Assembly: GCA_013153405.1 (NCBI GenBank)
Contig: JAADEM010000020.1
Span: 1 to 64,000 of the forward strand
Length of the DNA stretch: 64,000 nt
Source of the DNA: Chlorobiota bacterium
GTDB taxonomy: Bacteria; Bacteroidota; Bacteroidia; Bacteroidales; Marinilabiliaceae
Direction: 5' to 3'
The translations under genes and the position numbers were made by a program. The notes under the pieces are model-generated. The model did no database searches, had not been told where the DNA came from, and saw only the letters and a program-made list of their open reading frames with translations. Below, piece by piece: positions 17,527 through 26,343 of the stretch (position 1 is the stretch's first letter; every line of letters starts with the position of its first letter).

Positions 17527-19179
17527 ATGACAGAGGATATGATTAATAAAAGTGCTGCAGATGCATGGGAGTATTTTTCCGGTCTTTGCGAAAATCCCGA
17601 AAAAGCTCAGCAGAGCGTGTTGGGGGCAATTCTTAAAAATGCTGCCGGCTGCCGGTTCCTTAACAAGTACGGGATAACATCTTCCGATACCGTAGACAGT
17701 TTCAGAAAGAAAATGCCTTTAAGCTCATGGGTGGATTATAAAGACCTGTCGGAAGAGATGCAGCTTGGTGCCGAAAATATTCTGTTTCCGGGCAAGCCTG
17801 TTGCTTTCCTGGCAACCAGCGGAACATCAGGCCTGAAAAAATTAATACCCGAAACAGAGCTGGGACTTAATGCAAAAATGGTAACAGAAAAACTCAGGAG
17901 ACTAATTCTTTCAGAGAAGTATCCCGAAGTAATGAAAGGAAAATTATTGCCTTTGATAAACAAAGCCGAAATAAGTAAAACCCCGGCAGGAATACCAATA
18001 GGATCAGCATCGGGAACAACTGCAAAAAGCGCATCAAAAGAGCTGATTGATATGATTGTGTTTCCTTTTGAGGTACTGGATATTGAGGATCAGTTTGCTC
18101 TTGATTATGTAATAATGAGATTTGCCCTTGAGGATGATATCAGGCTGATAATGGGTAACAACATAGCCCGAATGGCAAAGCTTACTGATATTGTGAAAGA
18201 AAATTACGCACAAATTATCGATGATATAGAGAAAGGAACAATATCAGAAGATTTGAACATTGAACCTGCCCTGAGAGATAAACTTGTTGCAAGACTGAAA
18301 CCCAACAGGGAAAGGGCAGATGAACTTAAAAAGATAGCAGAAAGAGGAGATGAGTTTATTCCTGCTAATTACTGGAGAAACCTTAAACTTATCTTTGCCT
18401 GGCTTTCGGGAAGTATAGGCAGTCGGGTTGAAGAACTGAAACCACTTTTCGGAGAAGCGGAGTTTATTGATGTGGGATACGGAGCCAGCGAAGGGAAATT
18501 TAATATTCCCCGTAGTGCAGGTAATCCGGCAGGAGTTCTTGCTCTGCACGGTGCTTTCTTTGAGTTTATTCCATACAATACTTCAGGCCGGGTAGATGAA
18601 TACAGGGAAGGAGAAATACTTCTTGCACATCAGCTGAAAAAGGGAGAGATGTATGAAATGGTGATAACAAATTATGCCGGTCTGTACCGATATAATATGC
18701 ATGACATTATAAAAGTCACCGGGTTTTACCGAAATACACCGGAAATTGTTTTTATCTCTAAAACCGGAGATGTGGGAGATATTGCCGGTGAAAGACTGGC
18801 CGGCTCAATAATCAGCAGAGTGGTTCCCGGGGTTCTGAAAAGACTAAATATAAAAACAGAACATGTATGTGCAGTGACTGTAAGTTCTCCGCCGCACTAT
18901 ATCTTTTGTGTTGAACTGAGTGGTGAATATGATTTGAAAAAGAGCAAAACAGAAGAGATTGCCGAAATGCTGGATGCTGAATTCCGTAAAGAAGTGGGAT
19001 ATGGTTATATGCGAAGAGATAATTTATTACTGAAACCGGAGGTGCGTTTTATGAAGCCGGGCTGGAAAGATGCACTATTTGCCGAAAAAGTTTCGGCCGG
19101 AAATCAGACAAGCCAGATTAAACTTAATGTTGTTTACAAAGAAGAGATACCCGGAAAGGAGTTTGTGGTGAACACCTGA
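17527..19179 (+). CDS. GH3 auxin-responsive-promoter family acyl-acid adenylating enzyme
   Basis: Member of the GH3 family of the ANL adenylate-forming superfamily. Plant members conjugate amino acids to jasmonate or auxin; the bacterial substrate is unknown. The P-loop-like FLATSGTSGLKKLIPET is near residues 94-110, the second nucleotide-binding motif DVGYGASEGKFNIPRS is near 315-330, and YRYNMHDIIKVTGF is the hinge region. Length 550 aa fits. It is the last gene of the + strand part of the signalling block and converges with the SpoIIE gene, 19 bases away. Membership is clear, function is not. Confidence 0.88.
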   Translation: MTEDMINKSAADAWEYFSGLCENPEKAQQSVLGAILKNAAGCRFLNKYGITSSDTVDSFRKKMPLSSWVDYKDLSEEMQLGAENILFPGKPVAFLATSGTSGLKKLIPETELGLNAKMVTEKLRRLILSEKYPEVMKGKLLPLINKAEISKTPAGIPIGSASGTTAKSASKELIDMIVFPFEVLDIEDQFALDYVIMRFALEDDIRLIMGNNIARMAKLTDIVKENYAQIIDDIEKGTISEDLNIEPALRDKLVARLKPNRERADELKKIAERGDEFIPANYWRNLKLIFAWLSGSIGSRVEELKPLFGEAEFIDVGYGASEGKFNIPRSAGNPAGVLALHGAFFEFIPYNTSGRVDEYREGEILLAHQLKKGEMYEMVITNYAGLYRYNMHDIIKVTGFYRNTPEIVFISKTGDVGDIAGERLAGSIISRVVPGVLKRLNIKTEHVCAVTVSSPPHYIFCVELSGEYDLKKSKTEEIAEMLDAEFRKEVGYGYMRRDNLLLKPEVRFMKPGWKDALFAEKVSAGNQTSQIKLNVVYKEEIPGKEFVVNT

Positions 19180-19198
19180 AATTGTGGAGGGAATAATA

Positions 19199-21556
19199 TT
19201 ACAGTGATTTTTCCATTATCACCACATTCCTGTTTTTTACTCTTTTGTATGAAAATACGTCTACCGTATTTTTTATAAAATGAATTCCCAGGCCTCCTAT
19301 TTCACGTTCTTCGGCCGGACTATCGGTATCGGTATGTTTCTCCTCAAGTGGGTTGAAGGGGATACCGTCGTCCGAGATTTCAATACGTACCGATTTGTTT
19401 GTTTGCCATAACCTGACCTCTATTTCATGTATATCATTATCAGTAAAAGCATATGAAATTACATTAACTATCCATTCTTCAAGAGCCAGATTCAATTGCA
19501 TCAGAAATCCCGGTTGCCAGTTAAGCTTTTCTCCTGTCTGATTAAGCCATGATTCAATACGGGGATATTCCGATTTGTTGTTGGTGAAAACGATTGAAGC
19601 ATCGGGGGTGTTTTTGTCATGCAAAGTATTATTGTTGTTAATGTTGTTCGACAGGCACAGCATTGTAATATCGTCCGACTGTTCGGCATTGCCGACAAAA
19701 TGGTTAACGGCATTTTTAATGTTGACAATACATTTCTCGGCAGTATGAGCAGGATTGTTTTTTATGACTTCAAGCAGGGTATTGTCTCCAAATAGTTTAT
19801 TTTCAGAGTTCATTGCTTCTGTTACCCCGTCGGTATAAAGAAGGAACAAGCTATCTTCAGGTAGTTTTATTGTTTCGTTAGTGAATTTAATGTCAGGCAT
19901 TGCACCAAGTGGCGGGGCCGAAGCCTGTTTAATGAAAAAACTTTTTTTACCTGTTACTATTATCGGAGGGTTATGTCCTGCATTGGCGTATGTCAGTTCG
20001 TTTGTTTTAAGGTTAAGTATGCCGCAGAAAAGTGTTATGAACATACTGGCATCATTGTTCTCCGAGAGTTCATTGTTTACAATATACAAAGCCTTTGCCG
20101 GATCTTTTACATTTTGCACTGTTGATTTTAAAAGTGTTTTTCCTACTGCCATAAACAGTGAGGCAGGTACACCTTTCCCCGAAACATCTCCGATACATAT
20201 GTACAGTTTTTTATCATCCAGGAGGGCAAAGTCATACAAATCACCTCCTACCTCTTTGGCAGAATCTAGAGATGCAAAAATGTCAAGGCCCGAGTATTTA
20301 GGATAAGGCGGAAAGAGTTTGGGTAAAATACTGTGTTGTATCTCTTTTGCAACAGACAATTCGCTGGCTATTTTCTCTTTTTCAGCAGTTGTTGCCGCAA
20401 GTGTTTTTATATAATCCTGCAGGTCGATACGCATTCGTTCAAAGTCCATTACCAGACGGCCTATTTCATCATTGCTTTTTAATTTCGGTAGTGGAGCGTC
20501 AAAATTACCGTTAGCCAGACTGTCAGAAGCATCGCACAATGCTTTCAGGGGGTTGGTAATGGAGTGAGAAACAAAAAAAGCAGGAATAAGCAATGCTGTA
20601 ATTCCCAGTAGTGCAATAATCAGCATCTTTTTATTCAGATCATTTATCGGGCTGAGGATGGCTTTTTCGGGAATTAGAAATCCTATTCTCCAGTCGGCTT
20701 CTTTTACGGTATCAAAATAGAACCACATGAAACTGGATGAGTTAATCTGTTTAAGTCTCATGTTTCCCGACTGTTTTTTTCTCAGAAGTTGAGACAGGTT
20801 TTTCATCATCTCACGATCGGCCGGGTCAGGCAGTTTCTTCCCTATTGATGCTATCGTTTCTTTTAAAACCCACTCTTTTTTAGGATATGATATTATTCTG
20901 CCTTCGTTGGTTACCAGAACCGGAGCCCCCTGATGTCCCAGTTCAACTTCCATAAGGAGTTTTTCCACACTGTCAAGTATCAGATCACATGTAATAATTG
21001 CAGTTACATTTCCATTAACAATAACCGGAGTTGAATAAGTAACCATCATTCGATTAACATCGGTATCAATATATGGTTCTGTCCAGATATCTTTTTTCAG
21101 GGTGTAAGGCTTTATAAACCATTCACTCTTGTAGTCCTGTTCGGGATTTATCCTGTCTGCATATTTTATGGTGTCATTGTCTTTCCATGCATACAGCATC
21201 TGAAAACCGGCTTTGTCAAATTGTGTTTCGGGAGCAAGGGCTACAGCACTTCCTCCTATCATTTCATCACTGTTCAGTATGTTTTTTAATAGTTGAATAC
21301 TTTTTTCTCTTGTAGGATTTGTGACTTTAAAGATAATGGCTGCTTTGTCAACTATTGTTTTCGCCTTAAAGAGTTTCTGATCTATTTCAATTGCCGATTT
21401 AGCAGCAAGTGATGTGTAGTATTTTTTCTGCTCCTCCAGTATGCGGGTCCTCAGATTGTAATTGCTTACAATCATTACTATAGCCAGAACAGTACCTGAA
21501 CTTATTACAATAAGTAATGCAAGTTTAAAAAAAAGAGATTTTCTGATACGGCGCAT
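19199..21556 (-). CDS. Membrane sensor with SpoIIE phosphatase and RsbW-like kinase domains
   Basis: 785-residue transmembrane signalling protein. TM1 (residues 9-30), an extracytoplasmic dCache-like sensor (about 35-305, with WFIKPYTLKKDIWTEPY), TM2 (about 310-330) and a HAMP linker lead to a PP2C/SpoIIE serine phosphatase (about 400-640). Metal-binding acids are visible in AKEVGGDLYDF, CIGDVSGKGVPA, LLYTDGVTEA and QSDDITML. Residues about 655-785 are an intact RsbW-like histidine-kinase-fold domain: LALEEWIVNV, ISDDGIPFNP and IGGLGIHFIKN. Kinase and phosphatase for a STAS partner thus lie in one chain. The STAS gene lies 5 bases upstream and is transcribed first. Confidence 0.9.
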   Translation of the reverse strand: MRRIRKSLFFKLALLIVISSGTVLAIVMIVSNYNLRTRILEEQKKYYTSLAAKSAIEIDQKLFKAKTIVDKAAIIFKVTNPTREKSIQLLKNILNSDEMIGGSAVALAPETQFDKAGFQMLYAWKDNDTIKYADRINPEQDYKSEWFIKPYTLKKDIWTEPYIDTDVNRMMVTYSTPVIVNGNVTAIITCDLILDSVEKLLMEVELGHQGAPVLVTNEGRIISYPKKEWVLKETIASIGKKLPDPADREMMKNLSQLLRKKQSGNMRLKQINSSSFMWFYFDTVKEADWRIGFLIPEKAILSPINDLNKKMLIIALLGITALLIPAFFVSHSITNPLKALCDASDSLANGNFDAPLPKLKSNDEIGRLVMDFERMRIDLQDYIKTLAATTAEKEKIASELSVAKEIQHSILPKLFPPYPKYSGLDIFASLDSAKEVGGDLYDFALLDDKKLYICIGDVSGKGVPASLFMAVGKTLLKSTVQNVKDPAKALYIVNNELSENNDASMFITLFCGILNLKTNELTYANAGHNPPIIVTGKKSFFIKQASAPPLGAMPDIKFTNETIKLPEDSLFLLYTDGVTEAMNSENKLFGDNTLLEVIKNNPAHTAEKCIVNIKNAVNHFVGNAEQSDDITMLCLSNNINNNNTLHDKNTPDASIVFTNNKSEYPRIESWLNQTGEKLNWQPGFLMQLNLALEEWIVNVISYAFTDNDIHEIEVRLWQTNKSVRIEISDDGIPFNPLEEKHTDTDSPAEEREIGGLGIHFIKNTVDVFSYKRVKNRNVVIMEKSL

Positions 21557-21561
21557 TGTGC

Positions 21562-21840
21562 TTAGCGTTCAATATTCATGATAGTATGAAATCCGGCCAT
21601 CTTAAATATATTGTAAATATCTTCGTTCATTTCTTTAAGGATAAGCTTCCCTCCGTTTTTGCTCATTACCTTTGTGATAACAAGCATAATTCTTAGCCCG
21701 GCACTCGAAATATAAACAGTATCTGAAAAGTCACAAATTGTAATCTGAGGGTTCTCTGACGATATTTTACTTAATAACTCCTTTTCTACATCAGGTGAAT
21801 TAACGGCATCGAGGCGTTCGGGAATTTTATATTCAAGCAT
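21562..21840 (-). CDS. STAS-domain anti-anti-sigma factor-like switch protein
   Basis: 92-residue single STAS domain like SpoIIAA/RsbV, the phosphorylatable switch of partner-switching systems. The conserved loop reads DTVYISSAGLR, with Ser45/Ser46 at the phospho-acceptor position. It sits 5 bases upstream of the SpoIIE/RsbW fusion in the same operon, which should phosphorylate and dephosphorylate it. The downstream target is not evident: no sigma factor is encoded nearby. The facing RsbW-like/GNAT fusion is the best local candidate for a binding partner (inference). Confidence 0.88.
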   Translation of the reverse strand: MLEYKIPERLDAVNSPDVEKELLSKISSENPQITICDFSDTVYISSAGLRIMLVITKVMSKNGGKLILKEMNEDIYNIFKMAGFHTIMNIER

Positions 21841-22116
21841 ATTTCTTTGTTTTTATTTAACATCAGATGGTAAAAATATAATAAAATTATGTAAAAAACA
21901 GAGGTTGTAAGTATTTATAAAATTATGTTAATACCGGGAATATGCATGAACATTATTCAAATAAAAACAGGATTAAATATAAAGAACAGAAGCAGCCGGG
22001 AAGTCTGTTTCGGAACAAACGGTTAGTTCTTATGGTAAGCCTGAGTTTTTGATTTGTCCCGATTTGTTTTTATATTCAAATTCTGATATATATAAATAAT
22101 TGCAAAAATCCGGATC

Positions 22117-24006
22117 ATGGGAAAATCAAAAGACATTTACTATCCTTCAAAAAAGGTTGTAGAGAATGCAACTGTAAAAGATTACGACAAACTGTACAAA
22201 AAGTCGGTTAAAGATATTGAGAAGTTCTGGGCCGAAGAGGCCAAGCGACTTGAATGGTTCAAGCCCTGGAACAAGGTGCTTGATGATTCCGAATTCCCTT
22301 TTTATAAATGGTTTGTGGGAGGAAAGACTAATATAATCTCCAATGCCATTGACAGACACCTGAAAACTGCGAACAGGAATAAACTTGCTATAATCTGGGA
22401 AGGAGAGCCGGGAGATATTAAAACGTATTCATATCATGCGCTTGCCCGTGAGGTGTGTGAGTTTGCCAATGTGCTTAAGGCCATGGGGGTAAGAAAAGGT
22501 GAAGTGGTAACCATTTATATGCCACAGATACCTGAGCAGGTGTTTGCAATGCTGGCTTGCGCCAAGATTGGGGCAGTGCACAGTGTTGTTTACGGCGGAT
22601 TCAGCCATGAAGCCATTGCCGAAAGGGTAAATGATGCAAAAAGCCGTGTGATCATTACTGCCGACGGCGGTTACAGGCGTGGTAAACCGACGCAACTGAA
22701 AGAGATAGTTAATAAAGCAATGGAGATAGCTCCTACACTTGAGATATGTATCACAGTGAAGCGTACAGGTGAAGATGTGTATATGGAAAATGACCGTGAC
22801 TACTGGTATCACGAACTGAAGTCGCTGCCTATTGCCGGTCATTCGTGTGGTACTGAGGAGATGGATGCTGAAGACCCGCTGTTCATTCTTTACACTTCTG
22901 GCTCAACAGGTAAGCCCAAAGGTCTTGTTCATACCCACGGCGGATACAGTGTTTACACATCGGCAACTCACCGTATGGTATTTGACATTAAACCGGAAGA
23001 CCGTTGGTGGTGTGCTGCCGACCCGGGCTGGATAACAGGACACAGTTACCTGGTTTATGCTCCGCTGATTAACGGTGCAACTCTGTTTATGTACGAAGGT
23101 GCTCCTAACCATCCTTATCCTGACCGCTGGTGGAGGATGATTGATAAATTCGGAATCAACATACTTTATACTTCACCTACGGCTATTCGCGGACTTATGC
23201 GTTACGGAGAATCTTGGGTTACAAAACACGACCTCTCCTCTCTGCGTCTTCTTGGCTCAGTGGGAGAGCCGATAAATCCTGAGGCGTGGAAATGGTACTA
23301 TCGTGTGGTAGGACAGGAACGTTGTCCTATAATGGATACCTGGTGGCAGACTGAAACGGGTGGTTTTGTAATAACACCTTTACCTATTACACCATTAAAG
23401 CCGGGTTCGGCAACTAAACCTTTCTTTGGTCATGAGATTGCAGTTGTGGATGAGGATGGTAATGAAGTTGCTCCTAACGAAGTTGGAGCATTAGTGCTTA
23501 AAAATCCCTGGCCGGGAATGGCTCGTACCATCCTTAACGATCCTGAAAGATACAAAGATACCTACTGGAAGAAGTTTGAAGAAAAAAGATGGTATCATGC
23601 AGGAGACTCTGCCAAAAAAGATGAAGATGGTTACTTTTGGATAATTGGCCGTAGCGATGATGTTATCAAAGTAAGCGGTTATCGACTTGGTACTGCCGAA
23701 ATCGAAAGTGCAGTGGTTAGTCACGATGCCGTAACTGAAGCTGCTGCTATTCCATTGCCGCATGAGCTTAAAGGAAATGCTATTCACGTGTATGCAATAT
23801 TGAAGGAAGGTGTTTCTCCATCGAAACAACTTGAGAAAGAGGTTAAGGATCACGTAGCTCAGGTAATGGGCCCGATTGCCAAACCCGAAGAGATAGTATT
23901 CGTCGATTCTCTTCCGAAAACACGGAGCGGTAAGATAATGCGCCGTGTACTGAAAGCCCGTGCCCTCGGTGAGGACGAGGGTGACCTTACTACTTTGGAT
24001 GATTAA
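22117..24006 (+). CDS. acs: Acetate-CoA ligase (AMP-forming acetyl-CoA synthetase)
   Basis: Activates acetate to acetyl-CoA through acetyl-AMP in the cytoplasm. The ATP-binding signature YTSGSTGKPKGLVHTHGG is near residues 255-272; WWQTETGG, the YHAGDSAKKDEDGYFWIIGR hinge and PKTRSGKIMRR (Lys606, the lysine acetylated for control in characterised Acs) follow. Length 629 aa is typical. It is monocistronic, with a 276-base AT-rich upstream region in which I see no clear promoter box. A strong stem-loop lies 3 bases after the stop. Confidence 0.96.
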   Translation: MGKSKDIYYPSKKVVENATVKDYDKLYKKSVKDIEKFWAEEAKRLEWFKPWNKVLDDSEFPFYKWFVGGKTNIISNAIDRHLKTANRNKLAIIWEGEPGDIKTYSYHALAREVCEFANVLKAMGVRKGEVVTIYMPQIPEQVFAMLACAKIGAVHSVVYGGFSHEAIAERVNDAKSRVIITADGGYRRGKPTQLKEIVNKAMEIAPTLEICITVKRTGEDVYMENDRDYWYHELKSLPIAGHSCGTEEMDAEDPLFILYTSGSTGKPKGLVHTHGGYSVYTSATHRMVFDIKPEDRWWCAADPGWITGHSYLVYAPLINGATLFMYEGAPNHPYPDRWWRMIDKFGINILYTSPTAIRGLMRYGESWVTKHDLSSLRLLGSVGEPINPEAWKWYYRVVGQERCPIMDTWWQTETGGFVITPLPITPLKPGSATKPFFGHEIAVVDEDGNEVAPNEVGALVLKNPWPGMARTILNDPERYKDTYWKKFEEKRWYHAGDSAKKDEDGYFWIIGRSDDVIKVSGYRLGTAEIESAVVSHDAVTEAAAIPLPHELKGNAIHVYAILKEGVSPSKQLEKEVKDHVAQVMGPIAKPEEIVFVDSLPKTRSGKIMRRVLKARALGEDEGDLTTLDD

Positions 24007-24009
24007 GCC

Positions 24010-24042
24010 ATTTGGGGTGCGACTTGAAGCCGCGCCCCAAAT
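24010..24042. terminator. 12-bp stem-loop after acs
   Basis: ATTTGGGGTGCG (24010-24021) pairs with CGCGCCCCAAAT (24031-24042), with one G-U pair and a 9-base loop. There is no T-run on either side, so it may protect the 3' end or act with Rho rather than terminate alone. Confidence 0.55.
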
Positions 24043-24057
24043 AAATTCTGCATAAGT

Positions 24058-24125
24058 GACGGGGCTGTCTAAAAAGAATAAAAAAGATAGAGATCTCACG
24101 CAAAGGCGCTATGATCGCGAAGTTA
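24058..24125. repeat. Fragments of dispersed intergenic repeats
   Basis: Two pieces look like dispersed repeats common between genes in this phylum: GGGGCTGTCTAAAAAG (24061-24076), which resembles an insertion-sequence or MITE end, and TCTCACGCAAAGGCGC (24094-24109), which resembles the degenerate CGCAAAG-type repeat. No transposase frame is present. The call rests on resemblance only; a genome-wide search for copies would decide. Confidence 0.35.
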
Positions 24126-24160
24126 AATATTTGATTTATAGAACCAGTCGATTGAAGTTT

Positions 24161-24523
24161 TCAATTCCCTTTTTGTTTTTTTAGTTTGTCCTGTCGTTTC
24201 TTTAATTCTGCTAACGAAATTTTCTTTTCATATTCTTTCATCTCTTCAATCAGCTCAGCAGAAGCCGGATATTTATAAAATTCGATTAAAGACTTACGGG
24301 CATCATCATATCTTTTTAAGTAGTAGTAACATTTAACCCGTACGTGTTCAATTGCGGCATTTGTTCTGCCTAACATCAATTGAGTTTTATCTAGTTGTTG
24401 CAAGCTTTCGGTGTAGTTCCGGGCTTTATAATAGTCTTTTGCTATATCATAAAGTTCATGAGCCGTTTGACCGTATGCCAGTTGAGAGATAAACACAAAA
24501 AATATGAGAATAAAAGTTTTCAT
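24161..24523 (-). CDS. Small secreted TPR-like protein, function unknown
   Basis: 120 residues with a signal peptide (FILIFFVFISQLAYGQ). The rest is helical and reads like two to three tetratricopeptide-type helix pairs (AHELYDIAKDYYKARNYTESLQ; VRVKCYYYLKRYDDARKSL), ending in a Lys-rich coiled tail (AELKKRQDKLKKQKGN). It is probably periplasmic and may bind another protein. It lies downstream of fabD on the same strand, but fabD has its own terminator, so it may be transcribed separately. No recognised family name. Confidence 0.7.
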   Translation of the reverse strand: MKTFILIFFVFISQLAYGQTAHELYDIAKDYYKARNYTESLQQLDKTQLMLGRTNAAIEHVRVKCYYYLKRYDDARKSLIEFYKYPASAELIEEMKEYEKKISLAELKKRQDKLKKQKGN

Positions 24524-24555
24524 TAAAGAATCTTTATAAAACTATCACCTCAAGA

Positions 24556-24600
24556 AAACAAAAAGAACCCGGAACGGGTTCAATATCCGCTCCGGGTTCT
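24556..24600 (-). terminator. Terminator of fabD
   Basis: On the minus strand AGAACCCGGA with CGG (24587-24600) pairs with the arm at 24564-24577 (14-bp stem, one mismatch), followed by TTTTTGTTTT. Confidence 0.85.
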
Positions 24601-24631
24601 CAAATAATCAATTTATTAGATACTCAATTTC

Positions 24632-25531
24632 TTATTCCTTGATATCCGCCAGCGTGCTGAACCCTTCGGTTGCCATACTGCGGTCAACCTTCTTAACAAG
24701 TCCCTGAAGTACTTTGCCGGGGCCAAGCTCAGTAAATGAAGTAGCACCATCCTTTATCATATTCTGAACGGTCTGAGTCCAGCGAACAGGAGCTGTTAGC
24801 TGAGAAACAAGATTCTTTTTTATTTCGGCCGGATCGGTGTGCGGCAGTGCATCCACATTCTGGTAAACAGGGCAAACGGGCTCTTTAATATCGGTTGCCT
24901 CAATGGCTGCAGCAAGCTCTTCGCGGGCAGGTTCCATCAGTGGTGAGTGGAATGCTCCGCCCACGGGAAGTATCAAAGCTCTTTTGGCTCCTTTCTCCTT
25001 AAGTATATCACAGGCCTTGTTTACACCTTCGATCGAACCTGAAATAACAAGCTGACCGGGGCAGTTGTAGTTAGCAGCCACCACAACATCATCAATGCTG
25101 TTACAGACCTCTTCCACTACACCGTCTTCCAGCCCTACAATAGCTGCCATGGTTGACGGCTCTATTTCGCATGCTTTCTGCATTGCCTGAGCGCGTTGCG
25201 AGACAAGTTTCAGTCCGTCCTCGAACGACATTGCACCTGCGGCTACCAGTGCCGAGAATTCTCCAAGAGAGTGACCTGCTGTCATATCAGGTTTGAATTT
25301 ATCTCCGAGTACTTTAGCCATTATCACGGAATGAAGAAAGATGGCCGGTTGTGTTACATTAGTTTGTTTCAGGTCTTCGGGAGTACCTTCAAACATCAGG
25401 TCCGTAATACGGAAACCAAGGATATCGTTTGCTTTCTCGAAAAGTTCTTTTGCTTCTGGTGAGTTGTCGTACAGGTCTTTGCCCATACCGACAAATTGTG
25501 CCCCTTGTCCGGGAAAAACGTATGCTTTCAT
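24632..25531 (-). CDS. fabD: Malonyl-CoA:ACP transacylase
   Basis: Transfers malonyl groups from CoA to acyl carrier protein, supplying type II fatty acid synthesis. FPGQGAQFVGMG at the N-terminus forms the oxyanion hole. The nucleophile Ser88 is in AGHSLGEFSALV. The catalytic His is in GGAFHSPLMEP (near 196), and QNVDALPH and LTAPVRWTQ follow. Length 299 aa is typical. It has its own promoter box and a strong terminator, so it appears monocistronic here rather than clustered with other fab genes. Confidence 0.96.
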   Translation of the reverse strand: MKAYVFPGQGAQFVGMGKDLYDNSPEAKELFEKANDILGFRITDLMFEGTPEDLKQTNVTQPAIFLHSVIMAKVLGDKFKPDMTAGHSLGEFSALVAAGAMSFEDGLKLVSQRAQAMQKACEIEPSTMAAIVGLEDGVVEEVCNSIDDVVVAANYNCPGQLVISGSIEGVNKACDILKEKGAKRALILPVGGAFHSPLMEPAREELAAAIEATDIKEPVCPVYQNVDALPHTDPAEIKKNLVSQLTAPVRWTQTVQNMIKDGATSFTELGPGKVLQGLVKKVDRSMATEGFSTLADIKE

Positions 25532-25572
25532 AATCTGTTGTTTATTCGTTTTATTGTTTATCCGATTTTGTG

Positions 25573-25580
25573 CAAAGATA
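25573..25580 (-). promoter_or_regulatory. -7 box for fabD
   Basis: On the minus strand this reads TATCTTTG followed by CA, a full match to TAnnTTTG and about 40 bases before the fabD ATG. No clear -33 TTTG is seen. Confidence 0.6.
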
Positions 25581-25693
25581 GGGATATTATTTTTTTTAAA
25601 TATGAATAAGGGTCATTGCATTTTTGTTTGTCATTCAGATAAAAGAAAAAAATATTTAATGTGACCATAATCTAACCTTGTTGCCCCCGAACT

Positions 25694-26269
25694 ATGAAAA
25701 ATCCGGTAACGATCTTTTTTATTTTGTATTTTATTCTTTCTAATGTCTCAGCCCAGGATAAAGTATCAAGTGTGGAAAAAAGCATCTGGGGCATTCAAAT
25801 CGGACTACCTCCTGTAGCTGTATATAATGAATTTATGCTAGCTGACGAATTCTCATTGAGGAGTGAGTTGAGCTTAGGGTTTGCCTGGCAAAGCGGAACA
25901 GAAACAGTGTGGGCTGTGAGCCCTGTAATTCAGATTGAACCACGTTATTACTACAATATAAAGAGACGGGTAGGTAAAGGTAAACGCATTGATGGTAATA
26001 GCGGTAATTATTTATCATTTATAATTGGCGGTGAAACGGGAGAGGGCATCAAATCAAAAGATGTGGAATTGTATCCGGGAATATTTTTGCTGCCAATGTA
26101 TGGCCTGAAGCGAAATGTTGGAAATAGCTTTAACTATGAATTTGCTTTGGGGGTTGGCTATGCCTGGTCTTTTCAGAAATACACGGATTTCTTTACGGGA
26201 GAGGACTTCAATGTTACAATCGGAGGAATTGTTCTGGGAATTCGCATTGCAATAGGTTATAAGTTCTGA
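25694..26269 (+). CDS. Predicted outer-membrane beta-barrel protein, function unknown
   Basis: 191 residues with a signal peptide (IFFILYFILSNVSAQ). The mature part alternates polar and aromatic residues in strands (SLRSELSLGFAWQSG, VIQIEPRYYYNIKRR, YEFALGVGYAWSF) and ends GIRIAIGYKF, with a C-terminal Phe typical of BamA substrates. It diverges from fabD and is followed 74 bases later by another small barrel protein. No family recognised. Confidence 0.7.
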   Translation: MKNPVTIFFILYFILSNVSAQDKVSSVEKSIWGIQIGLPPVAVYNEFMLADEFSLRSELSLGFAWQSGTETVWAVSPVIQIEPRYYYNIKRRVGKGKRIDGNSGNYLSFIIGGETGEGIKSKDVELYPGIFLLPMYGLKRNVGNSFNYEFALGVGYAWSFQKYTDFFTGEDFNVTIGGIVLGIRIAIGYKF

Positions 26270-26343
26270 ATAAGTATTCATAAAACATCTCCACAATCTA
26301 AAAAACTCTCAGCTCTTTTTATTTCATAACCAAATCTGATACA

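Noticed and set aside
22429-22842. 137-codon antisense frame in acs
   Set aside because: A shadow of a highly conserved gene; no start site or composition support.
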